From: Paraburkholderia ultramafica
GTDB taxonomy: Bacteria; Pseudomonadota; Gammaproteobacteria; Burkholderiales; Burkholderiaceae
Assembly: GCF_902859915.1 (NCBI RefSeq)
Contig: NZ_CADIKK010000010.1
Location: forward strand, 1 to 64,000
DNA: 64,000 nucleotides
Reading direction: 5' to 3'
The number at the start of each line of letters is the position of its first letter. The stretch's first letter is position 1. The translations under genes and the position numbers were made by a program. This document shows positions 9,092 through 16,287 of this stretch, one piece after another. The notes below the pieces were generated by a model. That model was given only the letters and a program-made list of their open reading frames with translations, made no database searches and was not told the origin of the DNA.

Positions 9092-9271
9092 ATGGATAAC
9101 GTTTCGCAGGAAGAGAAGATTCGTGTACGGGCCTACGAACTCTGGGAAAAAGACGGCAGCCCGGAGGGACACGCCGACGAGTATTGGGAACAGGCGCGGA
9201 TTCAGATAGATGAGGAAGAATCCGAAGCCGACCGGAACGGGGACGACCCGAAAAGCCGGCTGCCAGGGTGA
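9092..9271 (+). CDS. DUF2934 family protein, 59 aa
   Basis: Short gene starting MDNVSQEEKIRVRAYELWE, with GGAG at 9081-9084 seven bases before ATG 9092. The segment IRVRAYELWEKDGSPEGHAD followed by EYWEQA is the conserved DUF2934 pattern. These small acidic proteins are widespread in Burkholderia and rhizobia; their function is not established. It is probably cytoplasmic. Confidence 0.75.
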   Translation: MDNVSQEEKIRVRAYELWEKDGSPEGHADEYWEQARIQIDEEESEADRNGDDPKSRLPG

Positions 9272-9490
9272 CGAAAAGCGGCAAGCGCTGAGGAGTAGCC
9301 ACGCCGTTGAGGGCCTGGAGGTGCCGGCAGTCTCTAACCGACCGGTGAGCTCGACGGCAACAGCGCGACAGCTTCACTGTGTCGTGCATGAAGGAGCTCA
9401 GGCTTTTGTCGTTGACGGTGCTGTCGCCGGGGCTGAGTTCGGGCGCTCGTGAACCTTGAATCCGAGTCAGATACTACGAGCAGCAGTGCG

Positions 9491-10012
9491 TCAGGACGTC
9501 GACCCTGGCTGGGGCCAAGGCCAACCCTTCTTCTCGTCGGGCGCATCCCACTCTGCGGGCGGCGCGGCCTCGACCGACGCCTCGACCGGACTCGCTTCCT
9601 CTGCGGCATCGTGCGCCGGCCCGGCCAAGGCGTCCTTTTTCATCTCGGGAAGCCCGGTCCCAAACCACCTCACCTTCTTCTGGACGTGGGCGACATACGC
9701 ATTCCAGCCGTCAGGGTCGCCGTCAAAAAGGTCGTGCTGAACGGTTGACGCTAGCGCATTCCGATTGAGTTCAGTCTCAAGCAGCTCCTTTGGCCACAGG
9801 AAGAACGCGCTGGCGACGCGTGCGCTGAACTCGGCCACCGTCACCTTCGGCGCAAGCGCCCGCAGGAACTCGAAGTCCTGCAACGATTCCTGTTGGGTTG
9901 CAAGCTGCCCAACCAGCCCATCCGGCCGACCTGTCCTGGCTAAACAGTTCAAAGCTTCGAGCATATCCCCGAGGTGAAGCAGCAGTTCCCGTCTATCAAA
10001 TCGGTCGTCCAT
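9491..10012 (-). CDS. Conserved hypothetical protein, 173 aa
   Basis: Not assigned to a known enzyme family. The N-terminal 130 residues look like a compact helical domain (RRELLLHLGDMLEALNCLA, then FEFLRALAPKVTVAEFS and HVQKKVRWFGTG), followed by an Ala/Pro/Glu-rich tail ending GWPWPQPGSTS. No signal peptide or membrane segment is seen. ATG 10012 is preferred over ATG 10030 because GGAGA lies eight bases before it. It shares strand with cold-shock and phasin genes to its right. Confidence 0.65.
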   Translation of the reverse strand: MDDRFDRRELLLHLGDMLEALNCLARTGRPDGLVGQLATQQESLQDFEFLRALAPKVTVAEFSARVASAFFLWPKELLETELNRNALASTVQHDLFDGDPDGWNAYVAHVQKKVRWFGTGLPEMKKDALAGPAHDAAEEASPVEASVEAAPPAEWDAPDEKKGWPWPQPGSTS

Positions 10013-10124
10013 TTCAGTATCTCCGTTCATTGTGTCCGTGTTGGATGATACTAGCCGGGCTCGCAGTGAAGTTCAGCGAGCGCGTTGCGCATCGTCCGCG
10101 GACGGGAACGGTCGACAGACGACG

Positions 10125-10153
10125 AAAAAGCAAGTGGCCCGCATGAGCGGGCC
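10125..10153 (-). terminator. Intrinsic terminator after the cold-shock gene
   Basis: On the minus strand GGCCCGC and GCGGGCC (10147-10153 and 10136-10142) form a 7-bp stem with a 4-base loop, followed by a T-rich run complementary to 10126-10131. It lies just downstream of the cold-shock stop codon. Confidence 0.75.
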
Positions 10154-10183
10154 ATCTGGTTTAAACCATCCGACTACCGACGC

Positions 10184-10387
10184 CTACAGCGGCTTGATGT
10201 TTGCGGCCTGCTTGCCTTTCGGGCCCATCTTCACGTCGAAGCTAACCTTCTGATTCTCTTGCAGCGACTTGAAGCCTTCCGCCTTGACTTCCGAGAAGTG
10301 GGCAAACAGGTCTTCACCACCGTCATCCGGCGTGATAAAGCCGAAGCCCTTTGCATCGTTGAACCACTTCACAGTTCCTGTTGCCAT
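10184..10387 (-). CDS. Cold-shock protein, CspA family
   Basis: 67 residues, the standard size. Single-stranded nucleic acid-binding OB fold with RNP1 (KGFGFI) and RNP2-like (LFAHFSE) motifs after the MATGTVKWF start, and ending KQAANIKPL. Acts as an RNA chaperone in the cytoplasm. Two adjacent ATGs are possible (10390 and 10387); the second gives the usual N-terminus, and GGAA lies upstream. A clean terminator follows. No long 5' untranslated region can be assigned with confidence. Confidence 0.95.
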   Translation of the reverse strand: MATGTVKWFNDAKGFGFITPDDGGEDLFAHFSEVKAEGFKSLQENQKVSFDVKMGPKGKQAANIKPL

Positions 10388-10683
10388 CATTCGTTTCCAC
10401 AAAAGTTTGAAGAGGGTGCCTACTCGCGTCCGGCGATTCGTATCGACGGAGTCCTGGATAGGCGGCGACAGCGGTAGTTGCTGCGTCATGCTCGACGACT
10501 GTTTGCCTGTGACTTTGACTTACAGCCCGCTGCAGAACACTGGTGAATTCGCAATAACGCGTCGTCTGGACCAGCGATATTGCGCCACCAACGACCGCGT
10601 GACCTTGCACATCGAGCGCGGCTGCGCCCGGACGCGCGCCGCGCGGGTCGACTATGCGGTGCAGCGTTCAGCGGTTCTTCAAA

Positions 10684-11256
10684 TTATTGCTTTGCCGGCT
10701 TCGCCGCCATCTCGACTGCCTGCTCAGCCGCTTCGGTCATCTCCGTTGCTGCTTTCGTTGTGGCTTCCAGGTTACTTTGCGCGACTTCGACTACCTGCTT
10801 CGTTGCCTTTTGCACGCTTTCCTGAGCAGTGTTCGCCAGCGTGATAGCTTGTTTCAGAAATGCAATTGCGGCCTCGGAACCGAGTGGGGCGTTTTGCGCG
10901 ACATTCTCGACCAACCATTGAACCTGGCGATTGACCTCCTGGTACCGGGCATTGACGACCTCTGCCAACTGCGTTTGGGTGGACGACGCAATCTCGGCAA
11001 CCCGACGTTCGTACGTCAGGACCTTCTCCGCCGAGGGCAGCGCCAGCGCGTCTTGCAGACCAGTAACTTCCTGACCGTTCTGTTTCGACAGCCCGTCTTG
11101 CACGCGTTGATACCAATCGGCAAGCGTCGCTTTCGCCGTATCCAGATTCAGTCTCACGAGCTTTTCGTCGCCCTCCAGCATGCTGCCGGCCAGGCCGAAG
11201 AAGAAGTCAAGATTTGCTTGCTGAGCTATAGCAACCTGTGCCTGAAAATCGGCCAT
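10684..11256 (-). CDS. Phasin family protein (PHA granule-associated)
   Basis: 190 residues. Long helical protein with the phasin pattern: FQAQVAIAQQANLDFFFGLA near the start, a coiled central part (YQEVNRQVQWLVENVAQ) and an Ala/Thr-rich amphipathic C-terminus (QVVEVAQSNLEATTKAATE). Phasins coat polyhydroxyalkanoate granules and influence their size. ATG 11256 has AGGAGG five bases upstream, an excellent site. No phaC, phaA or phaB is nearby, so it is an orphan copy within a stress-gene group. Confidence 0.88.
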   Translation of the reverse strand: MADFQAQVAIAQQANLDFFFGLAGSMLEGDEKLVRLNLDTAKATLADWYQRVQDGLSKQNGQEVTGLQDALALPSAEKVLTYERRVAEIASSTQTQLAEVVNARYQEVNRQVQWLVENVAQNAPLGSEAAIAFLKQAITLANTAQESVQKATKQVVEVAQSNLEATTKAATEMTEAAEQAVEMAAKPAKQ

Positions 11257-11648
11257 GTTCGCCTCCTGAAGAGATGTGTGCCCAACGCCCAGCATGTTCG
11301 GCAACAGTGACCAACTGATGACGCGCGTCGTATGGAAGCTCGCGTATCGGCTGCATTTTCGATACCGGCTCCGCTGGCGTATTGGTTCCAGCCGCGATTG
11401 CCCGTACTACGCCCAACGCAGTTGCCGGAACGTGGCGGCGTCAAGTTTCATATCGGAACTCCTCAGCGGGCAGAGCGCACGGGAAACCCGCCATGGGCGG
11501 AGCAGAGCCGCATTGTTCGGTCTGCAGCAATTGTGATTTCACGCTATCGGCATAGAAAAAAGATAGGCGACGCCTAAACTGACTTTCGTCAGCGGCGCGC
11601 GTCTCACACGACTTGCGGCGCTCTTGAAAATCGGATTGGGGATTCATC
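11257..11648. other. Intergenic region between divergent phasin and small exported protein genes
   Basis: About 390 bases; no frame with recognisable content and no clear repeat. It should carry the promoters of the two divergent genes. Confidence 0.4.
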
Positions 11649-11924
11649 ATGAAAAGTAAACTTCTTGCAGCGTTGCTCATCGCAGCTACCACCGCTATCG
11701 CTGCGCCTGCTTTTGCCAGCGGTTACGGCCCCGCGCCTTCCTACCGCCCGTCGGTGGGCGCGCCTGCGTCGCAACGAGGCCAAAGCGCGCAAACCGTTGC
11801 AGCCGAACGCAACGACGCAGTCGGCTCCGTTAGCGATTCGTACGGTGGAGTGCTTGCGTCCTCCTCGGAGTCTGGCAGCCAGCAGCCTGCGGGTTCTGTC
11901 GGTCGTCTGTACTCAGGTCACTAA
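11649..11924 (+). CDS. Small exported protein, 91 aa (DUF4148-like style)
   Basis: MKSKLLAALLIAATTAIA and the following APAFAS form a Sec signal peptide with cleavage near residue 24. The mature region is Ser/Gly/Gln-rich (SVGAPASQRGQSAQTVAAE, ending RLYSGH). The N-terminus and size recall DUF4148-type proteins of Burkholderia, but the core motif is not clear. Its stop codon lies in copy 2 of the 53-bp repeat, so the last residues could come from recombination. Confidence 0.65.
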   Translation: MKSKLLAALLIAATTAIAAPAFASGYGPAPSYRPSVGAPASQRGQSAQTVAAERNDAVGSVSDSYGGVLASSSESGSQQPAGSVGRLYSGH

Positions 11925-12498
11925 TCTGAAAGTCATTCGCTGACCAAGGTTGTCGCGAGGTGTCGAAATGTTGACGATTGTCGAAGGTGCGGTGTTCCTG
12001 GGTGCGCTGATGCTCTATCTGGCACCCGCAATCATCGCGGACGCCAGAGAACGCGAAGACGCCTTCGCGGTGACCATGGTGAACATCTTGCTCGGATGGA
12101 CGGTTACTCTTGCCCAGTATGTCGACAATGGCTTTGGTGGAAATGCTCGTCGTGAAGTTATTCACGTCCGTGACTTTGACCCAGCTGCAGCGCGTAATTT
12201 CGTTGCTCGGCACTGGCGATTGTCCATCGTCAATTTGAGCGGCAAAGACGTGGTGACATGTTCGGACGCCGGTGAAGTTGAACAGGTATCCCATCCTGGC
12301 GGCACGAAGGCCGGTTTCCTCCATCAACTCGCGCAAGGCGGCTTCCTGCAGGTCTTCACCGGCCATGGGTTTTCCGCCTGGTAAAGACCATCGCGAGCCG
12401 TCCCTTCCAACAAGCAGAATTCGCGTCCCAAGCTCACATACGACGGTCGCTCGCTGCTTCACGGTGTCTCTTCCAATGTGTGGGTCGTCTGCTGACAT
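11830..12498 (-). CDS. NUDIX hydrolase with abnormal C-terminal read-through
   Basis: Residues 1 to about 131 form a NUDIX domain: VVCELGTRILLVGRDG, WSLPGGKP, and the NUDIX box from GKPMAGE to RELMEETGL, whose Glu residues bind the metal for hydrolysing nucleoside-diphosphate-linked substrates. ATG 12498 (MSADDPHIG) is the first sensible start. After AIVDILGK the frame does not stop. It continues about 90 residues antisense to a truncated Imm-type gene, the 53-bp repeat and the upstream gene. The natural 3' end was probably lost at a junction near 12105. Whether this extended protein folds is unknown. Confidence 0.65.
   Translation of the reverse strand: MSADDPHIGRDTVKQRATVVCELGTRILLVGRDGSRWSLPGGKPMAGEDLQEAALRELMEETGLRAARMGYLFNFTGVRTCHHVFAAQIDDGQSPVPSNEITRCSWVKVTDVNNFTTSISTKAIVDILGKSNRPSEQDVHHGHREGVFAFSGVRDDCGCQIEHQRTQEHRTFDNRQHFDTSRQPWSANDFQISDLSTDDRQNPQAAGCQTPRRTQALHRTNR
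11918..11970. repeat. 53-bp direct repeat, copy 2
   Basis: Same orientation as 6588-6640 with one mismatch. Here it contains the stop of a small exported-protein gene, and a GAGGTG ribosome site and ATG that start the Imm-type frame. Confidence 0.9.
11968..12384 (+). pseudogene. Superinfection-immunity (Imm) family protein, 3' truncated
   Basis: Residues 1-46 (MLTIVEGAVFLGALMLYLAP, then AIIADARERED and NILLGWTV) match the small membrane Imm_superinfect family and the intact gene at 22779-23090. After LGWTV the second half of the family is absent; the frame continues as the antisense of a NUDIX gene to 12384, which is not meaningful protein. The ATG and its GAGGTG site lie in repeat copy 2. 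A complete family member needs a second membrane segment, so this copy is probably non-functional. Confidence 0.7.
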
Positions 12499-12916
12499 TG
12501 CGCCCGATATACCCTTCTCGGGGCAGCTCGTGCCAGTCCTTGCAACCCGATGATTTACCTGCCTGCGGCATGCAATGGTTCGTGAAGGCAGGCGTCCCGC
12601 TCCCGGCGGCGGCACGATAGTGATTCCGAAGTGTGACGTTTTTGTGGCGAAGTGTCTGCGGCACCGGTGCCTCGACAGGTGCTGAGGACCCCGGCAGTGG
12701 AACAGTACTCGCCGAATCATGCTGGCGGCGTTGGGTAAGGAGCGTAAGCGCCCCGTTACTGCCGCCAAATTGCTGTGGCAATTGCTGGCGGGGCGACTGG
12801 GTTCGGGGCGACCTAGCCCTCGTAAAGGTCTTGCATCTCTCAGCGATGTACGGTGTCACACATTCTTTTTGTGGCGAACCCATACTCATCCGGTCGCCGT
12901 ACGCAGGATGTTCAGG
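12499..12916. other. Region without a recognised gene
   Basis: About 418 bases. Frames on both strands are open but show no family features and look compositional. Confidence 0.4.
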
Positions 12917-13177
12917 ATGGTTCGCCGGGCAAACCTCGAAGTGCATCTGGACCGCAACCGCGCAAGTAGCAACTGGCGCCGAGCGTTCGCAGCAAAGCTC
13001 GACATGACAATGAAGCGGGCGAAACTTTCTGCCTTTGCAGTCGCTTCCTCCGTCGGGGTGACTGAGCGCGACGTTGTTTTGTGGCGTGCCGGGGCGAGTG
13101 CGCCGGAAAGCCTCGGTGAATGTGAGCGGCTTTCGGCCGCGCTCCGTGTCGATTTGGACTGGCTATGTGCGGTGTGA
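12917..13177 (+). CDS. Putative small HTH-type protein
   Basis: The C-terminal about 60 residues (AKLSAFAVASSVGVTERDVV, then LWRAGASAPESLGECERLSA and LDWLCAV) read like a Cro/C1-type helix-turn-helix, where a scaffold and recognition helix pair is followed by a short helix. The start is uncertain: ATG 12917 has AGG just upstream, and ATG 12908 is also possible. The N-terminus is basic. It could be a regulator, or the surviving part of one; nothing nearby identifies a target. Confidence 0.42.
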   Translation: MVRRANLEVHLDRNRASSNWRRAFAAKLDMTMKRAKLSAFAVASSVGVTERDVVLWRAGASAPESLGECERLSAALRVDLDWLCAV

Positions 13178-13285
13178 ATCGACGTCGCGCGCTGCCCATG
13201 ATGCGCCGCACAACACAAAAGAGCCGCGCCGTATTGGCCCTGTATGGAGAACGAGCAACGGATTGACCAACCTTGGGGGAGTGCA

Positions 13286-13369
13286 ATGGTTAACTCAGCG
13301 CCCGTGATTGCAACTCGTTTGGTCGACGGCAAAACTATCCGCGCGGAGATTCTGCACGATACAGGGTGA
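13286..13369 (+). pseudogene. Possible folD 5' remnant, 27 codons
   Basis: After a GGGGGAG ribosome site, ATG 13286 opens a frame ending LVDGKTIRAEILHDTG before TGA. The LVDGKTIRAEI segment resembles the N-terminus of FolD (methylenetetrahydrofolate dehydrogenase/cyclohydrolase), which usually reads as a DGK-x5-I/L pattern. Nothing like the rest of FolD follows. This is an inference from one short motif. Confidence 0.35.
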
Positions 13370-13621
13370 CTGTGTATCGTCGAGTGTTGACACCGGCACA
13401 ATATTGAACCAGATGTCGACATCCAGCTGAACAGCCTGCGAATCAAAAGGAGGTTGTGGCAGCAACGGCTCGCTGCCCAGTCTGGCCGGTCAACTAAAAT
13501 TCGGCATGCTGGTCGAAGTGGCATCTGCGAGAACACTTCTTCACAAAGGTCCGCGGGGTTCCTCTGCAGTAGGTCGTGCACGAGAGAGCCTGGCGTACGT
13601 GGCGGGACACGCAGCTGGCGT

Positions 13622-13849
13622 TCAATCCATGGTTGCGACACGCTTCTCGTAAGCGTCAACTTGCATGTCGATTAACGGAGATGTAGTTAGTGCGACGGCC
13701 ACGCCACCTGACGCGGGCAGTAAGCCGGCAAATGCTGCAATGCCAGTCCCGCAGACTACTGCAAGGCAGATAGCAGTGACGGCGACGAGCGAAGAAGCAC
13801 GTGTTGGGTTGGAATTGGTCGCACGGAGTACGACGCTCAAGATGCTCAT
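13622..13849 (-). CDS. Small single-pass membrane protein, 75 aa
   Basis: Starts MSILSVVLRATNSNPTRAS and carries one hydrophobic stretch (LVAVTAICLAVVCGTGIAAF) followed by a short charged tail. AGGAG lies nine bases upstream of the ATG. No family is recognised. It could be a small inner-membrane protein or an uncleaved signal anchor. Confidence 0.45.
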   Translation of the reverse strand: MSILSVVLRATNSNPTRASSLVAVTAICLAVVCGTGIAAFAGLLPASGGVAVALTTSPLIDMQVDAYEKRVATMD

Positions 13850-14208
13850 GATGGCAATCTCCTGTTGGCGCAGCTATCAATTGCAACGACCGTGCCGATG
13901 GAGATAGCCATGTCGCTGATGTTTGTGCCGGGACTACTCGGAAACGACTTCGGTAATTTTTTCAAAGGCGCGAAACACGGTGACGGCGGAGTGAAACGTT
14001 ACCCGCTATCCCTTGCGGTTATTAGGCGTCGGACGTGGCCATCGTTTTTCAGGACAGTTTTGTTTGCGAAAAAATGTCTAGGACAACATATTTGCGACAG
14101 GACAGAAGTCGTTTGCGAATTGCCACACGTTTGATCCGCTGTTGAATGCGATGCGCCGGGTGGTAACATTTGTTGTCATCCTTATCGACGGCTCGCCCGG
14201 ACCATCGC
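13850..14208. other. Intergenic region upstream of the RpiR regulator gene
   Basis: About 360 bases with no convincing frame; it contains the operator-like motif at 14165-14178. Confidence 0.45.
14165..14178 (+). promoter_or_regulatory. Putative RpiR operator (copy 1)
   Basis: AACATTTGTTGTCA lies about 30 bases before the regulator start. The identical 14 bases occur inverted at 15137-15150 in front of the C45 hydrolase gene. The core is an inverted repeat AACA-TT-TGTT, as expected for a dimeric regulator, and suggests autoregulation. Confidence 0.7.
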
Positions 14209-15063
14209 ATGCCAGACAGTTTCGACCAGCTTGCCGCCCTGATCCGGGCGCGCTTCTCCGAACTGAGTCCGCAGTTCCAGATGGGAGCAGCTTTCCTGCT
14301 CGATCATCCCGACGAGGTCGCGGTCTCGTCAATGCGCAAAGTAGCCGAGCGGGCCCAGGTGCAACCGGCTTCGCTGGTGCGCCTGTCGCAGCAACTCGGT
14401 TTCCCCGGCTGGAACGAATTGCGCAACCTGTTCGTCGCGCGCGTGCGCACACGGCCCGAGCCGCTCACGAGCCGCGCGCGTTCGCTGGTCAAATCGAAAG
14501 ACGCGCTGGCCAACGATCTGCTGGTCGCGCAACAGCACAATCTCGACGTCACCGCCGCGCATAACGGCCGCGTGATCGTCGAGGCGGCGCGGCTGTTGCG
14601 GCGCGCGCCGCATGTGCACGTGGCCGGCTTCCGTTCCTGCTACTCGGTGGCATTCGGCCTCGTGTACGGCTACCGGCTGTTCCGGCCATCGGTGTCGCTG
14701 CTCAACGGCGAGGCCGGCACGCTCGAAATGCAGCTGCGCACGGTCGAGCGCGACAGCGCGACCATCGTCATCAGTTTCGCGCCGTATTCGGTCGAAGCGG
14801 CGCGCGTGGCCGAGGCCGCGCTGGAAAAAGGCAGCAAGCTGATCGCGATCACCGACAGCGCGGTCTCGCCGATCGCCCTGAACGCCGACAAGGTGCTGAT
14901 CTTTTCACACGAGAGCCCGTCGTTCTTTCCGTCGCTGGTGGCGGCCACCGCGATTGCCGAATCGCTGGTTGCGCATCTGCTCGCGCTCGAAGGCGCGGGC
15001 GCAGTCGAACAGCTCGCGATTGCCGAGCAGTCCCTGCATGCGAAGGGCGCATACGTGACTTGA
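14209..15063 (+). CDS. MurR/RpiR family transcriptional regulator
   Basis: 284 residues. N-terminal HTH_6 domain at about residues 1-80 (VAVSSMRKVAERAQVQPASL then VRLSQQLGFPGWNELRNLF), followed by a SIS domain at about 120-260 (HVHVAGFRSCYSVAF, ATIVISFAPYSVEAA, GSKLIAITDS). SIS domains in this family bind a small ligand, classically a sugar phosphate, though several members respond to amino-acid-related compounds. ATG 14209 (MPDSFDQLA) is the family-like start. It precedes the C45/transaminase/CMD operon on the same strand and shares an operator with it, so it most likely controls that operon. Confidence 0.9.
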   Translation: MPDSFDQLAALIRARFSELSPQFQMGAAFLLDHPDEVAVSSMRKVAERAQVQPASLVRLSQQLGFPGWNELRNLFVARVRTRPEPLTSRARSLVKSKDALANDLLVAQQHNLDVTAAHNGRVIVEAARLLRRAPHVHVAGFRSCYSVAFGLVYGYRLFRPSVSLLNGEAGTLEMQLRTVERDSATIVISFAPYSVEAARVAEAALEKGSKLIAITDSAVSPIALNADKVLIFSHESPSFFPSLVAATAIAESLVAHLLALEGAGAVEQLAIAEQSLHAKGAYVT

Positions 15064-15135
15064 TCGTTCCCTGCTGAATCGAACGCGCGACTTGTGCGGA
15101 GCAAGACCGTTCCATCTGGATCTGTGGCATTCAGT

Positions 15136-15165
15136 TTGACAACAAATGTTGTTTTGAAGTATAAA
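15136..15165 (+). promoter_or_regulatory. Sigma-70 promoter overlapped by RpiR operator (copy 2)
   Basis: TTGACA at 15136-15141 and TATAAA at 15160-15165 are 18 bases apart, a near-consensus promoter. TGACAACAAATGTT at 15137-15150 is the reverse complement of the motif before the regulator gene. It forms the palindrome ACAACA-AA-TGTTGT, covering the -35 and spacer, which suggests repression by occlusion. Confidence 0.75.
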
Positions 15166-15186
15166 CGCGTATCGATTGTTGACTGA

Positions 15187-16254
15187 ATGCGAGCCATGGC
15201 GTCGAATCGGGAGTTGAGTCTTTTCCAGCTGAGCGGTGAGCCGTATGACATCGGCTACCGGCTGGGTGAAATCGCCAGACCGGTGTTCGCCGGGTACATG
15301 GAGCAAAGCAGTGCGTGGCGCGCGGTTCGGTTGTGGCGTGGCGCTCCGTTCGTGCAGATGCTGCGCGACGCGGCTCGCGCGGATTTTCCGGCGCTGCTGG
15401 CCGAGCTCGACGGGATGGCGGCAGGGTTGGGCTGGTCCGCGGAAGATGTGTTTCTGTGGAACTGCCGCGGCGAACTGATCCATCACGCGCCGGACGGGTG
15501 CACCACGTTGGCGGCCGTCGAAGGCGACGCGCGCTTCATCGCGCACAATGAAGACGGCGATCCTTTTCTGCGCGAGCGCTGCGCGCTGGTCGAGGTTCGA
15601 CCCGCGGGCAAGCCCGGCTTCGTGAGCTTCTACTACCCCGGATCGCTGCCGGGACACACCTTCGCCGCGAACCGCGCCGGTATCGCGCAGGCGATCAATA
15701 ACTTGCGCATCCGCAAGCCCAGCGCCGGCGTGCCCCGGATGATCCTCGCCCGCGCCGTGCTCGATGCCGGCTCGCTCGACGAAGCGCTGCAAACACTGCG
15801 CAGCGTGCCCGCGGCGAGCGGCTTTCATCACACGCTCGGCTGCGCGGGCGATACGCGTCTGTTCAGCGTCGAAGCCAGTGCGCGGCGCTGTTCCGTGCAA
15901 AGCGTGTCGACGCTTTCCGGCCATGCGAACCACATGACCCATCCGGGCTGCGAAGCCGAAGCGCAAATCGTCACGGATTCATCGCGTGACCGGCAACTGC
16001 GCGTCGATGCGTTGCTGCCTGCGCTCGCCAGCCCATTGCAGCCCGCCGCGTTGCTCGACGTGTTGCACGATCGCGCGCCGTCGGGCTTGCCGATCTACCG
16101 CGACGACCCGCTCGATCCCGGCGATGAAAACACGCTCGCCACGGCGCTATTCGACATCGGCAGCGCGGGGGTGTCGATGAGAGTCTATCGGCAGGGGCAC
16201 TGCGAGTTCGACACCTTCATTGCCCGCTCAGCGTCCGGGCCGACCGGCGCCTGA
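15187..16254 (+). CDS. C45-family autoproteolytic acyltransferase/hydrolase
   Basis: 355 residues. Resembles the penicillin acyl-CoA:6-APA acyltransferase (C45) group of N-terminal-nucleophile hydrolases. Visible features are the QLSGEPYDIGYRLGE start, WNCRGEL, and DGCTTLA with Cys105 as the expected nucleophile freed by self-cleavage between Gly104 and Cys105, then AHNEDGD and a SFYYPGSLPGHTFAAN block. Family members cleave or form amide bonds of N-acyl amino acids and similar compounds. First gene of a likely three-gene operon with a class III transaminase and a CMD-like protein, so it may release an amine or amino acid that the transaminase then uses. ATG 15196 is an alternative start. Confidence 0.82.
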   Translation: MRAMASNRELSLFQLSGEPYDIGYRLGEIARPVFAGYMEQSSAWRAVRLWRGAPFVQMLRDAARADFPALLAELDGMAAGLGWSAEDVFLWNCRGELIHHAPDGCTTLAAVEGDARFIAHNEDGDPFLRERCALVEVRPAGKPGFVSFYYPGSLPGHTFAANRAGIAQAINNLRIRKPSAGVPRMILARAVLDAGSLDEALQTLRSVPAASGFHHTLGCAGDTRLFSVEASARRCSVQSVSTLSGHANHMTHPGCEAEAQIVTDSSRDRQLRVDALLPALASPLQPAALLDVLHDRAPSGLPIYRDDPLDPGDENTLATALFDIGSAGVSMRVYRQGHCEFDTFIARSASGPTGA

Positions 16255-16287
16255 GCACGCTGGCGCAACCACGAGGAATTGAAAACC

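Noticed and set aside
6588..11970. Integrative element with attL/attR
   Set aside because: A direct repeat is present but there is no integrase, excisionase or tRNA target in or near the segment, so a mobile element call is not supported.
12886..13659. A 257-codon minus-strand open frame
   Set aside because: No recognisable domain, and it overlaps plus-strand frames with better ribosome sites; it looks compositional.
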